Source: Tardiphaga sp051811025 (lineage in GTDB: Bacteria > Pseudomonadota > Alphaproteobacteria > Rhizobiales > Xanthobacteraceae). Taken from it: a stretch of DNA of 64,000 nt. The notes beneath the pieces were generated by a model that worked only from the letters and a program-made list of their open reading frames with translations, ran no database searches and was not told the origin of the DNA. Each line of letters starts with the position of its first letter. Positions within the stretch are counted from its first letter, which is position 1. Of this stretch, positions 1-9,092 are shown in pieces. The translations under genes were made by a program, and so were the position numbers. The DNA lies in contig NZ_JBPWQE010000001.1 in assembly GCF_051811025.1 (NCBI RefSeq), positions 992,001 through 1,056,000 of the forward strand, given 5' to 3'.

Positions 1-1
1 T

Positions 2-853
2 AACCGCGAGCCGGCGAGCATCGATGATCAGACGGTCATTCGTCTCAACCGCGACACACTCTATTCCTTTGCCGTATTCGACCTCGACGCGGGGCCTGTA
101 ACCGTCACGATGCCGAACGCGGGCAAGCGCTTTATGTCGCTGCAGATTATTAACGAGGACCACTATGTTCCGGCTGTCTATTACGGTGCCGGATCATACA
201 AGCTGACAAAGGAAAATGTCGGCACGCGGTACGTCGTGGCCGGTGTCCGTACGCTCGTCGATCCGAACAATCCCGCGGACCTCAAGCAGGTTCACGATCT
301 TCAGGACGCGATCAAGGCGAGCCAGAAAGGCGAAGGGAAGCTCGATCTTCCGAATTGGGATCAGGCGGCCCGGAAAGATATCCACGACGCGCTTCTGGTG
401 CTGGCGAAATATGCAGGCGGCTTCTCGCATGCCTTCGGCACCAAAGGGCAGGTCGACCCTGTCAGGCATTTGATCGGCACGTCGGCGGGCTGGGGAGGCA
501 ATCCCGACAAGGACGCGACCTATCTCAGCTTCTCGCCATCGAAGAATGACGGCAACACGATCTACAAACTCAACGTTAAGGACGTGCCGGTCGATGCGTT
601 CTGGTCGGTCAGTCTCTACAATGCTGCCGGCTACTACGAGAAAAACCCGTACAACGCCTATTCGCTCAACAATCTTACTTCGAAAAAGAATGCCGATGGT
701 TCGGTGAGCATCCAGTTCGGCGGCTGTGACGGCAAAATCCCAAACTGCCTGCCGACCATGAAGGGCTGGAACTACACCGTGCGGCTCTATCGTCCGCGCG
801 CCGAAATCCTCACCGGAAAATGGAAATTCCCGGAGGCGCAAGCGGTCAATTAA
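2..853 (+). CDS. DUF1254/DUF1214 domain protein (3' part, start outside window)
   Basis: The reading frame is open from the first bases of the window, so this is the C-terminal ~283 residues of a longer protein. The visible part begins inside a DUF1254-like region (NRDTLYSFAVFDLDAGPV) and ends with a DUF1214-like region (VPVDAFWSVSLYN, then a C-terminal WNYTVRLYRP). Proteins with this pair are usually 330-480 residues and exported; their biochemical role is unknown. An internal ATG at 110 is not the true start, because the upstream codons match the family. The gene ends 10 bp before a DUF3302 gene with a strong ribosome site, so the two are probably cotranscribed. Confidence 0.85.
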   Translation, partial: NREPASIDDQTVIRLNRDTLYSFAVFDLDAGPVTVTMPNAGKRFMSLQIINEDHYVPAVYYGAGSYKLTKENVGTRYVVAGVRTLVDPNNPADLKQVHDLQDAIKASQKGEGKLDLPNWDQAARKDIHDALLVLAKYAGGFSHAFGTKGQVDPVRHLIGTSAGWGGNPDKDATYLSFSPSKNDGNTIYKLNVKDVPVDAFWSVSLYNAAGYYEKNPYNAYSLNNLTSKKNADGSVSIQFGGCDGKIPNCLPTMKGWNYTVRLYRPRAEILTGKWKFPEAQAVN

Positions 854-863
854 GGAGGCCTGG

Positions 864-1109
864 ATGAGCGGATTCGACATCTTCGCCTGGATCGTTTTGA
901 TCATCCTCGCTACCTGCATTATCGGCGTATTCTGTATCGCCGGCTGGCTGCCCGGGCACATCGCGAAAACCCGCGGTCATCCGCAGGCGGAGGCAGTGAC
1001 GGTCGCGGGCTGGGTGACCCTGATCTGCGGCTTCGCGCTCTGGCCGGTCGCGCTCATCTGGGCTTACGTCGATGTCCCTGTCTCCAGCAAGAGGGAGCAG
1101 CAATCATGA
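864..1109 (+). CDS. DUF3302 small inner-membrane protein (YiaW-like)
   Basis: An 81-residue protein with two predicted membrane spans (about residues 7-29 and 45-67), the size and pattern of the DUF3302 family that includes E. coli YiaW. It is preceded by AAGGAGG at a good distance. Its stop overlaps the ATG of the next gene (ATGA), an HlyD-type membrane fusion protein like YiaV. The YiaW-YiaV pairing is a recurrent arrangement and is the main support for the assignment. The function of the pair is not established; a role in export or envelope maintenance is inference. Confidence 0.8.
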   Translation: MSGFDIFAWIVLIILATCIIGVFCIAGWLPGHIAKTRGHPQAEAVTVAGWVTLICGFALWPVALIWAYVDVPVSSKREQQS

Positions 1110-2047
1110 TGATCGCGATCATGGCGGTTTATCTGGTTCTGCTGTTCGTTCTTGTGCGAACTGGTATTGTTCGTTTCAACCTCTTCTGGAAATGCTCTCC
1201 TTTCATTGTCCTTCTGCTTTTGAACCTGTTGCTGTTCATTCCGATGGGATGGGGCGCGCCGCAGGGGCCCGCACTGGTGGTCCGCCACTCGGTCTCCATC
1301 GTCCCGGACGTCGCCGGTGAGGTGATCGATGTTCCGGTCGCCGCCAACACCCCGCTCAAAGCAGGTGATGTGCTGTTCAGGATCGACCCGGTGCCCTACG
1401 AAGCCCAGGTCAAGGCGATCGAGGCGCAACTGAAATTGTCGGATATGCGCCTTGCCCAGATGACGCAGCTGTTCGAGCGCGATTCCGGCCGCGGCTTCGA
1501 TGTTGAGCAGCGGCAATCGGAGGTCGATCAGCTGAGTGCACAGCGCGATAGCGCGCGGTGGAATCTGGACAAGACCATCGTGCGCGCACCGGCCGATGGA
1601 TATGTGACCAATCTCGCGCTGCGCAAGGGCGCGCGAGTGGCAAATCTTCCTCTGACGCCGGTGATGGCCTTCATCGACACGTCGGATACGATTGTCGGCG
1701 TCGAGATCGCGCAGAACGATGCGAGGTACCTGCGAGTCGGGCAGTCGGTCGAAGTGACGTTCAAGTTTCTCCCGGGCAAGATCTATACGGGGCGGGTGGA
1801 AAGTATCCTGCAAGCTGTCGCCACAGGGCAGACTCAGACGTCGGGCGTTGCCGTGATGCCGAAGGCAGTGCAGTCCGCGCCTTTCGTCGCCCGTGTGAAG
1901 CTCGACGACGCCGGGATTGCAGCGCAGTTGCCGGCGGGAAGTGCCGGCGAGGCCGCCATCTTCACCGAGCACGTCAAGGCAACCCATATTATCCGCAAGG
2001 TGCTCTTGAGGCAGATTGCGATCCTGAACTATGTCAATCCACTTTGA
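1106..2047 (+). CDS. HlyD-family membrane fusion / secretion protein (YiaV-like)
   Basis: 313 residues. Two hydrophobic N-terminal segments (about 1-20 and 33-50) are followed by a biotinyl-lipoyl-like half (VRHSVSIVPDVAGEV), a helical hairpin rich in Q, E and R (about 95-155), the second lipoyl half (TIVRAPADGYVTNL) and a beta-barrel region. This is the standard order for periplasmic adaptor proteins. The ATG overlaps the stop of the DUF3302 gene and has GAGGGAG upstream. No ABC or RND pump and no outer-membrane channel gene is adjacent, so its transport partner is unknown. The pair with DUF3302 resembles E. coli YiaV/YiaW. Confidence 0.85.
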   Translation: MMIAIMAVYLVLLFVLVRTGIVRFNLFWKCSPFIVLLLLNLLLFIPMGWGAPQGPALVVRHSVSIVPDVAGEVIDVPVAANTPLKAGDVLFRIDPVPYEAQVKAIEAQLKLSDMRLAQMTQLFERDSGRGFDVEQRQSEVDQLSAQRDSARWNLDKTIVRAPADGYVTNLALRKGARVANLPLTPVMAFIDTSDTIVGVEIAQNDARYLRVGQSVEVTFKFLPGKIYTGRVESILQAVATGQTQTSGVAVMPKAVQSAPFVARVKLDDAGIAAQLPAGSAGEAAIFTEHVKATHIIRKVLLRQIAILNYVNPL

Positions 2048-2055
2048 GTCCCGCG

Positions 2056-4176
2056 ATGACCATTAAGCGTCCAGCAGAGCGGCGCCCACTTCGTATCGGG
2101 TTTCGCACATCCATCGTCACGCTGTTCGTGGCGGTGGTGCTGTTTGTCGGATTGACGCTGGTCTATCTCAGCTTCAGCCGTGTCTCCCTGATCACGCAGA
2201 CAGCAGCAAGCACCTTCATCGACAAGGTGGCGCAGCTCGGTGCCGACCGGATCGATTCAAAATTCCGCAACGTGCGCGACAGCCTCGAAATTCTCGCCGG
2301 CCTTCCGTCCATCCAGTCAGCGGAAATCGAGGACAATTCGCGGCTCTACGGCCTGATGGCCTCGATGCTGCGCAACAATCCGCAGATATTCAATCTCTAT
2401 GTCGGCTATGAGGACGGCTCATTTCTTGAAATGGATGTGATCGACCGGGCCAAGCCGGCTTTCCGTGCAAGCCTCGGCGTGGATGAGGATGCCGCCTTCC
2501 GCGTGGTCATCATTTCACGCACCGGCAACGCATCACAGTCGCCCGTGACCATCTTTCTTTCGGATAATCTGATCCAGGTGGCCGAAACCAAGGGCCCCGC
2601 GACCTATGATCCTCGTCAGCGGCCCTGGTACGTCGAGGCCTTCAAGGATGAGAAGACACTGCTGACCGGGCCGTATGTGTTCTTTGCGACCGGCCAGCCT
2701 GGTTATACTTTGCGCACAGCGCTGAAGGAGGGGCGCCGCGGCGTAGTGGCCGCCGATCTTCTGCTCAATCGCCTTGAGGTGATGCTGGACGAGCAAAGGC
2801 TCGGTGACTCCGGGGTTGCATTTTTATTCAATGATTCGGCGCGGATCGTTGCGCATCCCGAGATGAACCGGTTGATGGACGAAATTCCCGAGCGCGGCAA
2901 CGAGCTGCCGCCAATGAGCGCGATCAGGCTGCCCGGTCTTTCGCAGGCGGTTGAGACGTGGCGAAAGGGCGGTGCGTCTCAGCAGTTTTTTGCGGACGAT
3001 GCCGGACGAACCTATGTCGCCGCCTTCCACGGCATCGAGACAGCGGGCAATGCCGGTATCAAGCTCGCCGTGATCGCGCCGCTCGACGAGTTTTTCGCAA
3101 AGATTATTTCGGAGCGCCGCGGCTTGTTTGCGCTGGCTCTTGCTTTTGTGCTCGGCATGCTGCCGCTGGCGATCTGGCTTGGCTCCATGCTCGCGCGGTC
3201 GCTACGAAACCTCGCCCAGCAAACTGACGAGATCCAGCATTTTCGGCTCGCGGATCGCCCGCGCCTGCATTCGGTTATCGATGAGATCAACGACCTCGGC
3301 CTGTCGGTATTCACGATGCGAACGGCGATTCGCAATTTTTCAAACTTCGTCCCGCGGCCGATCGTGCGGCAGCTGATTGAGTCCGGAGCATCGATCGAGC
3401 TCGGAGGAGCGCGGCGGGAAGTCACCGTGCTCTTCACCGATGTCGCCGATTTCACTGCCAAAACGGAAAAAGCGGATCCTTCCGAGGTCATGATCTTTAC
3501 GTCGCGCTATTTCGCAGCGCTGTCCGAGGTTATCATGAAACATCACGGCACGATCGATAAATTTATTGGCGATGCCGTGATGGCATTCTGGAACGCGCCC
3601 GATGATGACCCCGATCATGTCGTCCATGCCTGCGAGGCCGTGCTCGCCTGCGTCAAACGCAACAGCGAGCTGAACGAACAGTTCCGCGGCGCCGGGTGGC
3701 CCGCCTATGGCACCCGCTTTGGCCTGCATGCAGGCGATGCCGTCGTCGGCAATGTCGGCTCCTCCGACCGCATGAACTACACTGCGCTCGGCGCGACCGT
3801 TAACCTCGCCGCGCGCCTGGAAGGGCTCAACAAAAATTACGGGACGCAGGTGTTGGTCAGCGCCGCCGTGAAGGAGCGCGTCGAAGGACGCTTTGCTTTC
3901 CGCAGCATCGACGAGATCAAGCCGAAGGGCTTTGCGGAGGACGTACGGATCTTTGAACTGCGTTGCGAAGCGGATGGAGCTGCGGAGCATGCCTTCTGCC
4001 AGCGCTGGGAAATCGTCTACGCTGCGATCCGGCGGGATCAGCCGGCAGTGGCACTCGTGGCGGTCACCGACTTTCTTGCCCAGTATCCCGACGACGGCGT
4101 TGCGCAATACCATGCGGAACGGCTTCGCGTGGAGTTGCAAGCGCCGCGCCGTGTTGCTCGCGGAGCGATGCAATGA
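2056..4176 (+). CDS. Membrane-bound class III adenylate/guanylate cyclase with extracytoplasmic Cache sensor
   Basis: 706 residues from ATG 2056, 8 bp after the HlyD gene. A membrane span (about 18-40) is followed by a periplasmic dCache-like sensor (RQRPWYVEAFKD at about 190), a second span (about 355-377), a short linker and a class III cyclase domain (about 455-590). Catalytic features are visible: metal-binding Asp in LFTDVADF (~460), Lys-Asp in IDKFIGDAVMAFW (~500), and NYTALGATVNLAARLE (~573) with the transition-state Asn and Arg. The Lys favours ATP over GTP. A longer frame begins at GTG 1558 but lies inside the HlyD gene. The 3' end overlaps the next gene by ATGA. Confidence 0.9.
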   Translation: MTIKRPAERRPLRIGFRTSIVTLFVAVVLFVGLTLVYLSFSRVSLITQTAASTFIDKVAQLGADRIDSKFRNVRDSLEILAGLPSIQSAEIEDNSRLYGLMASMLRNNPQIFNLYVGYEDGSFLEMDVIDRAKPAFRASLGVDEDAAFRVVIISRTGNASQSPVTIFLSDNLIQVAETKGPATYDPRQRPWYVEAFKDEKTLLTGPYVFFATGQPGYTLRTALKEGRRGVVAADLLLNRLEVMLDEQRLGDSGVAFLFNDSARIVAHPEMNRLMDEIPERGNELPPMSAIRLPGLSQAVETWRKGGASQQFFADDAGRTYVAAFHGIETAGNAGIKLAVIAPLDEFFAKIISERRGLFALALAFVLGMLPLAIWLGSMLARSLRNLAQQTDEIQHFRLADRPRLHSVIDEINDLGLSVFTMRTAIRNFSNFVPRPIVRQLIESGASIELGGARREVTVLFTDVADFTAKTEKADPSEVMIFTSRYFAALSEVIMKHHGTIDKFIGDAVMAFWNAPDDDPDHVVHACEAVLACVKRNSELNEQFRGAGWPAYGTRFGLHAGDAVVGNVGSSDRMNYTALGATVNLAARLEGLNKNYGTQVLVSAAVKERVEGRFAFRSIDEIKPKGFAEDVRIFELRCEADGAAEHAFCQRWEIVYAAIRRDQPAVALVAVTDFLAQYPDDGVAQYHAERLRVELQAPRRVARGAMQ

Positions 4177-5180
4177 CGCGCCTGCTCCGTCCTTTCAACA
4201 GGCGTCAGGTTCTGGCCGGTGGGCTTGCGGCAGGCGCCGCTTTTGCCGCTCCTGCGATCGCGCAAGCGCGCACACGCGTCCGGCTGGGATACCTCCATGT
4301 CGTCGCCGTCGACGGCCAGATCTTCACCGGCCTCGATCTTGGCTCGTTCGACAAGCAGGGTATCGATTTTGAGCTCGTCGAGCGCAACACCGGGCCGGAA
4401 GTGTTCGAGGCCATGGCGCGCGGGGAGGTGGACGTGCTGTCGGCTGGCGGAGTGATTTCGAACTATCTCGCGCTCGGCGCCGGTCGCGGCTTTCTGATCA
4501 ACGATATCGAGATCGCCACCGCGCAGCTCTGGGTTCGCCCGGACCGCGGGGTCAAATCCTTCGCCGATCTCCGCGGCAAGCGCATCGCGACAACGACGAA
4601 GACCACGGCGCATATCTTTCTCGACCGTGCCTTGCGCGCCAACGGCCTTGGCCTCGCCGATGTTCAGGTGATCAATAGCAGCATGTCGCAAGCCGTGGGC
4701 GCGTTCATTGCCGGAGAGGTGCCTGCCGTCGCGTTGTGGGTGCCGTTTAACCTCAGCGTCCGCGACAAGCTGCCGGATGCCATCAAGCTGGTGGATGCGT
4801 CCGCCTTCTATCCGCAGTCGGCAGTAGTTGGCGGCTGGGTCGCGCGGCATGAGTATTATGCCGCCAACAGAGACGTCTTGCAGCGAATCATCCGAGGCTG
4901 GGCAGCGGCGAACGACCACATGGTGCGGAATCCCAAGGCCGCAGCGGAGTCTCTCCAGCAGCGGCACTATCAGAACGCCTCGATTGCCGACATCGCAGAG
5001 GCGCTTAAGGCGCAAAAGATGTTCTCGTCGCGGGAATGGAAACGGCTTTATGCCGACGGAACGGTTACAAAATGGCTGCAGCAAGTCAGCGATTTCTTCG
5101 TGGCGGAATCTGGCGTCACAACGGCGACGCCGGCCACGGACTATTTCGATTCTAGTCTATATTTAGCAACGATAAGCTAG
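4173..5180 (+). CDS. Tat-exported NrtA/SsuA/ThiY-like ABC substrate-binding protein
   Basis: 335 residues from ATG 4173, translationally coupled (ATGA) to the cyclase. The N-terminus has a twin-arginine signal (NRRQVLAGGLAAG, cleaved near AIAQA), followed by a periplasmic binding fold of the NMT1/SBP_bac_9 type. The region FADLRGKRIATTTKTTAH is the typical 'DLKGKkigv' segment of nitrate, sulfonate and thiamine-precursor binding proteins. No permease or ATPase gene follows, so it is an orphan in this window. Coupling to a Cache cyclase suggests, by inference, that it presents a ligand to the sensor. An upstream TTG start at 3963 lies inside the cyclase and is rejected. Confidence 0.85.
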   Translation: MTRLLRPFNRRQVLAGGLAAGAAFAAPAIAQARTRVRLGYLHVVAVDGQIFTGLDLGSFDKQGIDFELVERNTGPEVFEAMARGEVDVLSAGGVISNYLALGAGRGFLINDIEIATAQLWVRPDRGVKSFADLRGKRIATTTKTTAHIFLDRALRANGLGLADVQVINSSMSQAVGAFIAGEVPAVALWVPFNLSVRDKLPDAIKLVDASAFYPQSAVVGGWVARHEYYAANRDVLQRIIRGWAAANDHMVRNPKAAAESLQQRHYQNASIADIAEALKAQKMFSSREWKRLYADGTVTKWLQQVSDFFVAESGVTTATPATDYFDSSLYLATIS

Positions 5181-5594
5181 CATCGACCGCAAACGACTCA
5201 CAAAGAACACCATTTATAGGTGCCGTTCGATCGAGTTCCAATCAAATGGACCTCTGACTGCGGTTTTCTTCTCGTAGTAATTCTGGGTCGGCATACAAAG
5301 GAAAAGCATTTTGCCAGCGACCATATAAGAATTTTACGGGCTGCGTCGTCCCCCATGCGGTCGACATCGAACAATCGGCCAACGCGATGGTGACCGGTGC
5401 GACCAATTCGCGGAGGTTTCGGCAATGGCCCGTTATAGCGAACAGATAATGTTCGAGCGGAAATGGCCGCTTCTGGCGCAGAGCCGACGTCGAGATGCAA
5501 ATTTGACCTATTTGATCTGGCCGGTATTTGACGTGGCGCCACGATCATCGGGTCTAGCGACCTTCGTGGAAATCGCGGTTGCTATTGATCGTAT
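5181..5594. other. Non-coding stretch with one copy of a dispersed 24-bp element
   Basis: 414 bp between the binding-protein gene and the convergent IclR gene. Several short open frames exist (for example 5198-5548 on -), but none has a recognisable domain or ribosome site. The stretch holds one copy of a repeat also seen at 28863 and 53227. No canonical terminator was seen. Confidence 0.5.
5465..5488 (+). repeat. Dispersed 24-bp intergenic element, copy 1
   Basis: Begins GGCCGCTTCTGGCGCAGAGC and continues CGAC. It aligns without gaps to 28863-28886 and 53227-53250 under the consensus GGCnGCTyyyGGCGCArAGC followed by sGAC. It is imperfectly palindromic, and all three copies lie outside genes. 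Confidence 0.5.
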
Positions 5595-6371
5595 TCACTT
5601 GAGGGCAGCTGCGCTTCGAGAGATGTTCTCTGCCAAGGTCTGAAGGCTGGGCAGGAAGGTCTTGAGCAATTCACGTCGATCGATTGCAGAGATGAAATAA
5701 GTCATCCCAACGGTCGCAAGCACCTTGTCTCCACTCATGATCGGGATAGCGATCGTCCCGGATGAGCGAGGGTCGACGGCGCGATCTCGCTCGGCGTAGC
5801 CTTGCTTCCGGATTGATCTCAGCATCGTCAATGTCTGGGCGCGATCGCCGATGAGTTGATCTTCGTCATCCGTCGATCGTGAAAGAAGGTCGAGCAACAT
5901 CAGGCGCTCCCCGATGGGGCAGAATGCCAGATAGGCACGACCTAACGCGCGGCGCAGCAGGCTGAGATGCATGTTGATCGTTCCGTGGAACGGCGACACC
6001 GGACTGTCGGCAATGGTGCTGAAGCGCACGACCACGGACGTGTGGTCGAGGACGCCGATCGCCAATGGCCACTGATGCTGTGACGTAAAGGACAGCGCCC
6101 ACGGTCGCGCGGCTTCGACCACCAGCGGGTCACCGTGAAAGCCGTTGCTCAAAGATTTAACCCGCGAGGCAACTGTGTAGCCACCTTGCCTGCGATCGTT
6201 CGCGACATAGCCCATGGCGCAAAGCGATTTCATCAGCCGCACGATGGTCGATTTCGGCAGACCTGTCGCAAGATGAAGGATCTGGATAGAGGCGACGCGA
6301 TGTCGGTTCAACTCTTCCAGCAGGATGAGCGTGCGTGCAGCCGCTTCGACCTTCGGTGAACGTGGGGCCAT
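5595..6371 (-). CDS. IclR-family transcriptional regulator
   Basis: 258 residues from ATG 6371. An N-terminal winged helix (about 10-65: KVEAAARTLILLEELNRHRV, then GLPKSTIVRLMKSL) is followed by the IclR effector domain. The C-terminal part DKVLATVGMTYF is typical of the family. The frame could extend to 6680, but the extra 103 residues are basic and low-complexity, lack family similarity, and would fill the promoter region, so the short form is chosen. It is divergent from the 6731-13247 catabolic operon and is the likely local regulator. A small dyad TTCC-N7-GGAA (6379-6393) lies just upstream of its start. Confidence 0.85.
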   Translation of the reverse strand: MAPRSPKVEAAARTLILLEELNRHRVASIQILHLATGLPKSTIVRLMKSLCAMGYVANDRRQGGYTVASRVKSLSNGFHGDPLVVEAARPWALSFTSQHQWPLAIGVLDHTSVVVRFSTIADSPVSPFHGTINMHLSLLRRALGRAYLAFCPIGERLMLLDLLSRSTDDEDQLIGDRAQTLTMLRSIRKQGYAERDRAVDPRSSGTIAIPIMSGDKVLATVGMTYFISAIDRRELLKTFLPSLQTLAENISRSAAALK

Positions 6372-6730
6372 ACCAAGATTCCACTCTGCGGAACGCTGGC
6401 GAATAGGTATGGCAAATGGCCCGGCCGGTTGCAATATCCGCCCAACAGAATGCGCCGGTGTCCGCTCAGGCCACCGAAGCGCAACCGTGTCGTGGGAGGA
6501 AGTGCCGTGTCTTGCGGAGAGGTCAGGGCGCCAATGGCGTCGTCGCACCGCACCAGTATCGCGTGGCTGTCGGTTCACCTGGCATGTCCGGAAAACGTCA
6601 GGTGTTGTCGCGATCTGTCGCGCGCGGGCCGATCTGGGCGTGTCGCGCGATGAGGTGCTGGCTGCGGCCCCGCCATTCATCGGCAGATCGCCATTTTCTC
6701 AGAACCAGCATCCACTGAAGGGCAGCCATC
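6372..6730. promoter_or_regulatory. Divergent regulatory region between the IclR gene and the first DUF6282 operon
   Basis: 359 bp with no supported gene. It must hold the promoters for both directions. A short dyad, TTCC at 6379-6382 and GGAA at 6390-6393, sits 8-22 bp upstream of the IclR start and could be an autoregulatory site. No convincing -35/-10 pair was found for the + operon. The ATG at 6731 has a modest AAGGG ribosome site. Confidence 0.45.
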
Positions 6731-7693
6731 ATGGCCGAGAATTCCGTTTCATATCCTGACACTGTCGCGCTCCCGCCGCTCTCGCGTCCGAAGGAGGTCG
6801 AGGAGCTGCTGGTCGATGCGATTGATCTGCACTGCCACAGCGGGCCCGCCGCGATGCCGCGGATACTTGATCACTATGAGGAGATGCAGGATGCTGCCGC
6901 CGCGGGTTTTCGCGCGGTGCTATACAAGGATCACTTCTATCCTGGCATGGCGCACGCCATTATTCTGGAAAAACTGTTTCCGCAGTTCGGCGTTCACCTG
7001 TATTCGGGCGTGGCGCTGAACAATGCGTCTGGCGGCATCAATCCGCACGCGGTCGATCATGCGATCAAGCTCGGCGGCAAGATCGTCTGGATGCCGACGC
7101 TTTCGGCGGCAAACCATATCAACGTTCAGGCCAGCGGTCAGGCCAAGACATTCCCGAAGACATCCCAGAAGATGCTGGATCCGATCCCGCTCACGGCGCT
7201 GGACGCCAACGGCAAGCTCACCGATGACACCAAGAAGATCATCGATCTGATCGCGGAGGCCAATATCATCTTGGCTGGCGGCCACCTTCACGTCTCGGAG
7301 CAGCACGTCCTGTTCGATGAGGCCAAGCGCCGCGGCGTCAAGAAGATGATGGTCAATCATCCGACCTATGTGGTCGGCTTTGCCGATAGCGATATTCGCC
7401 AGTTGGTCGCGCTCGGTGTGACGATGGAACATTCCATCTGCATGTTCATCGAAGGCAAGTCGAAGAAGTTCAGTGCGGACGATCTGGCCCATCTCATTGA
7501 GATCGCAGGCGTGGACCGCACCATTCTGTCGTCCGATTTGGGCCTGCTCGGTTCGCAGCGTCCGGTGGACGGTTTCCGCAGTGTCACGCAGATGCTGCTC
7601 GATCTTCAGATGCCGCATGCCTCGATCAAGAAACTGATCAGCGAGAACGCAGCGGCATTTCTCGATCTGCCGGCGAAGCGCGCCGCTCAATAG
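6731..7693 (+). CDS. DUF6282 family protein, putative metal-dependent hydrolase (paralogue 1)
   Basis: 320 residues. The N-terminal motif IDLHCHSGPA (His34, His36) is the HxH metal-binding signature of amidohydrolase-like TIM barrels. Further conserved blocks are LYKDHFYPG, KIVWMPTLSAANH, GHLHVSE and SSDLGL. A clear paralogue lies at 14280-15221 and shares the blocks NNxxGGxNPxAVxH, GGxIVWxPTLxAANH and GHLHVSE. The biochemical function of DUF6282 is not known to me; hydrolysis of an amide, lactone or ring is inference from the fold. It is the first gene of a + operon with a transporter and several oxidoreductases. Confidence 0.8.
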   Translation: MAENSVSYPDTVALPPLSRPKEVEELLVDAIDLHCHSGPAAMPRILDHYEEMQDAAAAGFRAVLYKDHFYPGMAHAIILEKLFPQFGVHLYSGVALNNASGGINPHAVDHAIKLGGKIVWMPTLSAANHINVQASGQAKTFPKTSQKMLDPIPLTALDANGKLTDDTKKIIDLIAEANIILAGGHLHVSEQHVLFDEAKRRGVKKMMVNHPTYVVGFADSDIRQLVALGVTMEHSICMFIEGKSKKFSADDLAHLIEIAGVDRTILSSDLGLLGSQRPVDGFRSVTQMLLDLQMPHASIKKLISENAAAFLDLPAKRAAQ

Positions 7694-7751
7694 AATCCTG
7701 ACCGACAAGAACGACCAGCGAAGGTCGGCAAACAAGATCGACGAGGAAATC

Positions 7752-9092
7752 ATGAACGTGGATCGCGAAAGCGAAGAAGCCTTGATGAATCGCATCATGT
7801 GGCGGGTCATGCCGCTTGTGATGGCGATGATGATGCTGGCCGTGATCGACAGGTCGAATGTCGGCTACGCCAAACTGCAGATGGCCAGCAGCCTGGGTAT
7901 GTCCGAGACCGTGTACGGACTGGCGTCCTCGCTGTTCTTTATCGGCTATTCGTTCTTCGAAATCCCGAGCGCGCTGGCCGCGCACAGGTTCGGTGCGCGG
8001 CTCTGGTTTGCGCGTATCCTGCTGACATGGGGCATGCTGACGGTGCTGCTGGGGTTCAGCATGACTGGCTCGATGTTTGCGGCGGTACGCTTCCTGGTCG
8101 GCGTGGCCGAGGCAGGGGCGTATCCGGGCATCATCTTCTACCTCACCCTCTGGTTCCCCAAGCGCTACCGCGTGCAGGCCGTGGCGCTTCTCACCATCGG
8201 CAGTCCGCTCGGCAATATGTTTGGCTCGCTGTTTGGTGGCATCCTGCTGGATTTCGACGGCATGCTTGGTCTCGCCGGTTGGCAGTGGGTCTTCATCGCC
8301 ACGGGAGCGCCTGCGGCCCTGCTATTCGTGCTGGTGATGCGCTATCTCCCCGACAATCCGCAGACGGCCGGTTTCCTGTCGTCCGAGGAGAGGGCGCGGC
8401 TGGCAGACGCGCTCGGCCGCGATGAAATCGCCACCACCATGCATACCAATCCGCTCCGCGTCCTGATCGATGCAAGGGTGTGGTGGTTTTCGTTCGTCTA
8501 CACGCTGATCACGCTGTCGCTTTACGGAATCATCTATTGGTTGCCAACGGTCGTCAAAGGCTTCGGCACGACCGGCACGCAGAACGGCGTCTTGAATGCA
8601 CTGCCATGGGCTGTGGCTGCCGCGGTCCTTGTCTGGCTCCCGCGCCATCTACGCGAGCATCGCACAGTCCTGATCGGCATGGCGGTGATCGCTCTGTGCG
8701 GGATGGGGGCGTTCTTCACCTCGACATTGCTGACCGAGAACTGGATGCGTTATGTGGCGCTCGCGGTCGGCACGCCGTGCGTCTCGCTGATGTTTCCGTG
8801 CTTCTGGTATCTGCCGTCGCAGATCTTCAAGGGAGCGCATGCGGCGGCGGCGATTGCAGCCATCAGCACGATCGGCAGTCTCGGTGGCTTTGCTGCGCAG
8901 AATCTCATGCCGTGGGTCGCGGGCCTGTCGGGCAGTGCGCTTGCCGCGATGTCGGTGCCCGCCCTCAGCCTGGGTCTGCTGGCCGCCAGCGCATTCGCGA
9001 TGTTGCTGACATGGCGCGTCCTGCCGAAGACGGACGGCGAGAGCGAGGTCACTGTTGCGGCTGCTGCCGCTCGCCGGCAGGCCGTATCATGA
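7752..9092 (+). CDS. MFS transporter, ACS (anion:cation symporter) type
   Basis: 446 residues with about 12 hydrophobic segments. The N-terminal half contains VIDRSNVGYAKLQM, the ACS/phthalate-permease family signature 'D R x N xx A', and the first periplasmic loop is followed by GYSFFEIPSALAAHRFGAR, with F-E-I-P typical of the family. A long central loop follows at about 195-225. Members import carboxylated substrates such as glucarate, phthalate, hydroxycinnamates or tartrate. It is the likely importer for this operon's substrate. RBS GAGGAAA precedes ATG 7752, and the stop overlaps the next start (ATGA). Confidence 0.88.
   Translation: MNVDRESEEALMNRIMWRVMPLVMAMMMLAVIDRSNVGYAKLQMASSLGMSETVYGLASSLFFIGYSFFEIPSALAAHRFGARLWFARILLTWGMLTVLLGFSMTGSMFAAVRFLVGVAEAGAYPGIIFYLTLWFPKRYRVQAVALLTIGSPLGNMFGSLFGGILLDFDGMLGLAGWQWVFIATGAPAALLFVLVMRYLPDNPQTAGFLSSEERARLADALGRDEIATTMHTNPLRVLIDARVWWFSFVYTLITLSLYGIIYWLPTVVKGFGTTGTQNGVLNALPWAVAAAVLVWLPRHLREHRTVLIGMAVIALCGMGAFFTSTLLTENWMRYVALAVGTPCVSLMFPCFWYLPSQIFKGAHAAAAIAAISTIGSLGGFAAQNLMPWVAGLSGSALAAMSVPALSLGLLAASAFAMLLTWRVLPKTDGESEVTVAAAAARRQAVS

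Noticed and set aside
5198..5548. 116-codon frame on - in the intergenic region
   Set aside because: No ribosome site or known domain, and it contains the dispersed 24-bp element.
6372..6680. N-terminal extension of the first IclR protein
   Set aside because: The extra 103 residues are basic and unlike IclR N-termini, and they would occupy the only promoter space for the divergent operon.
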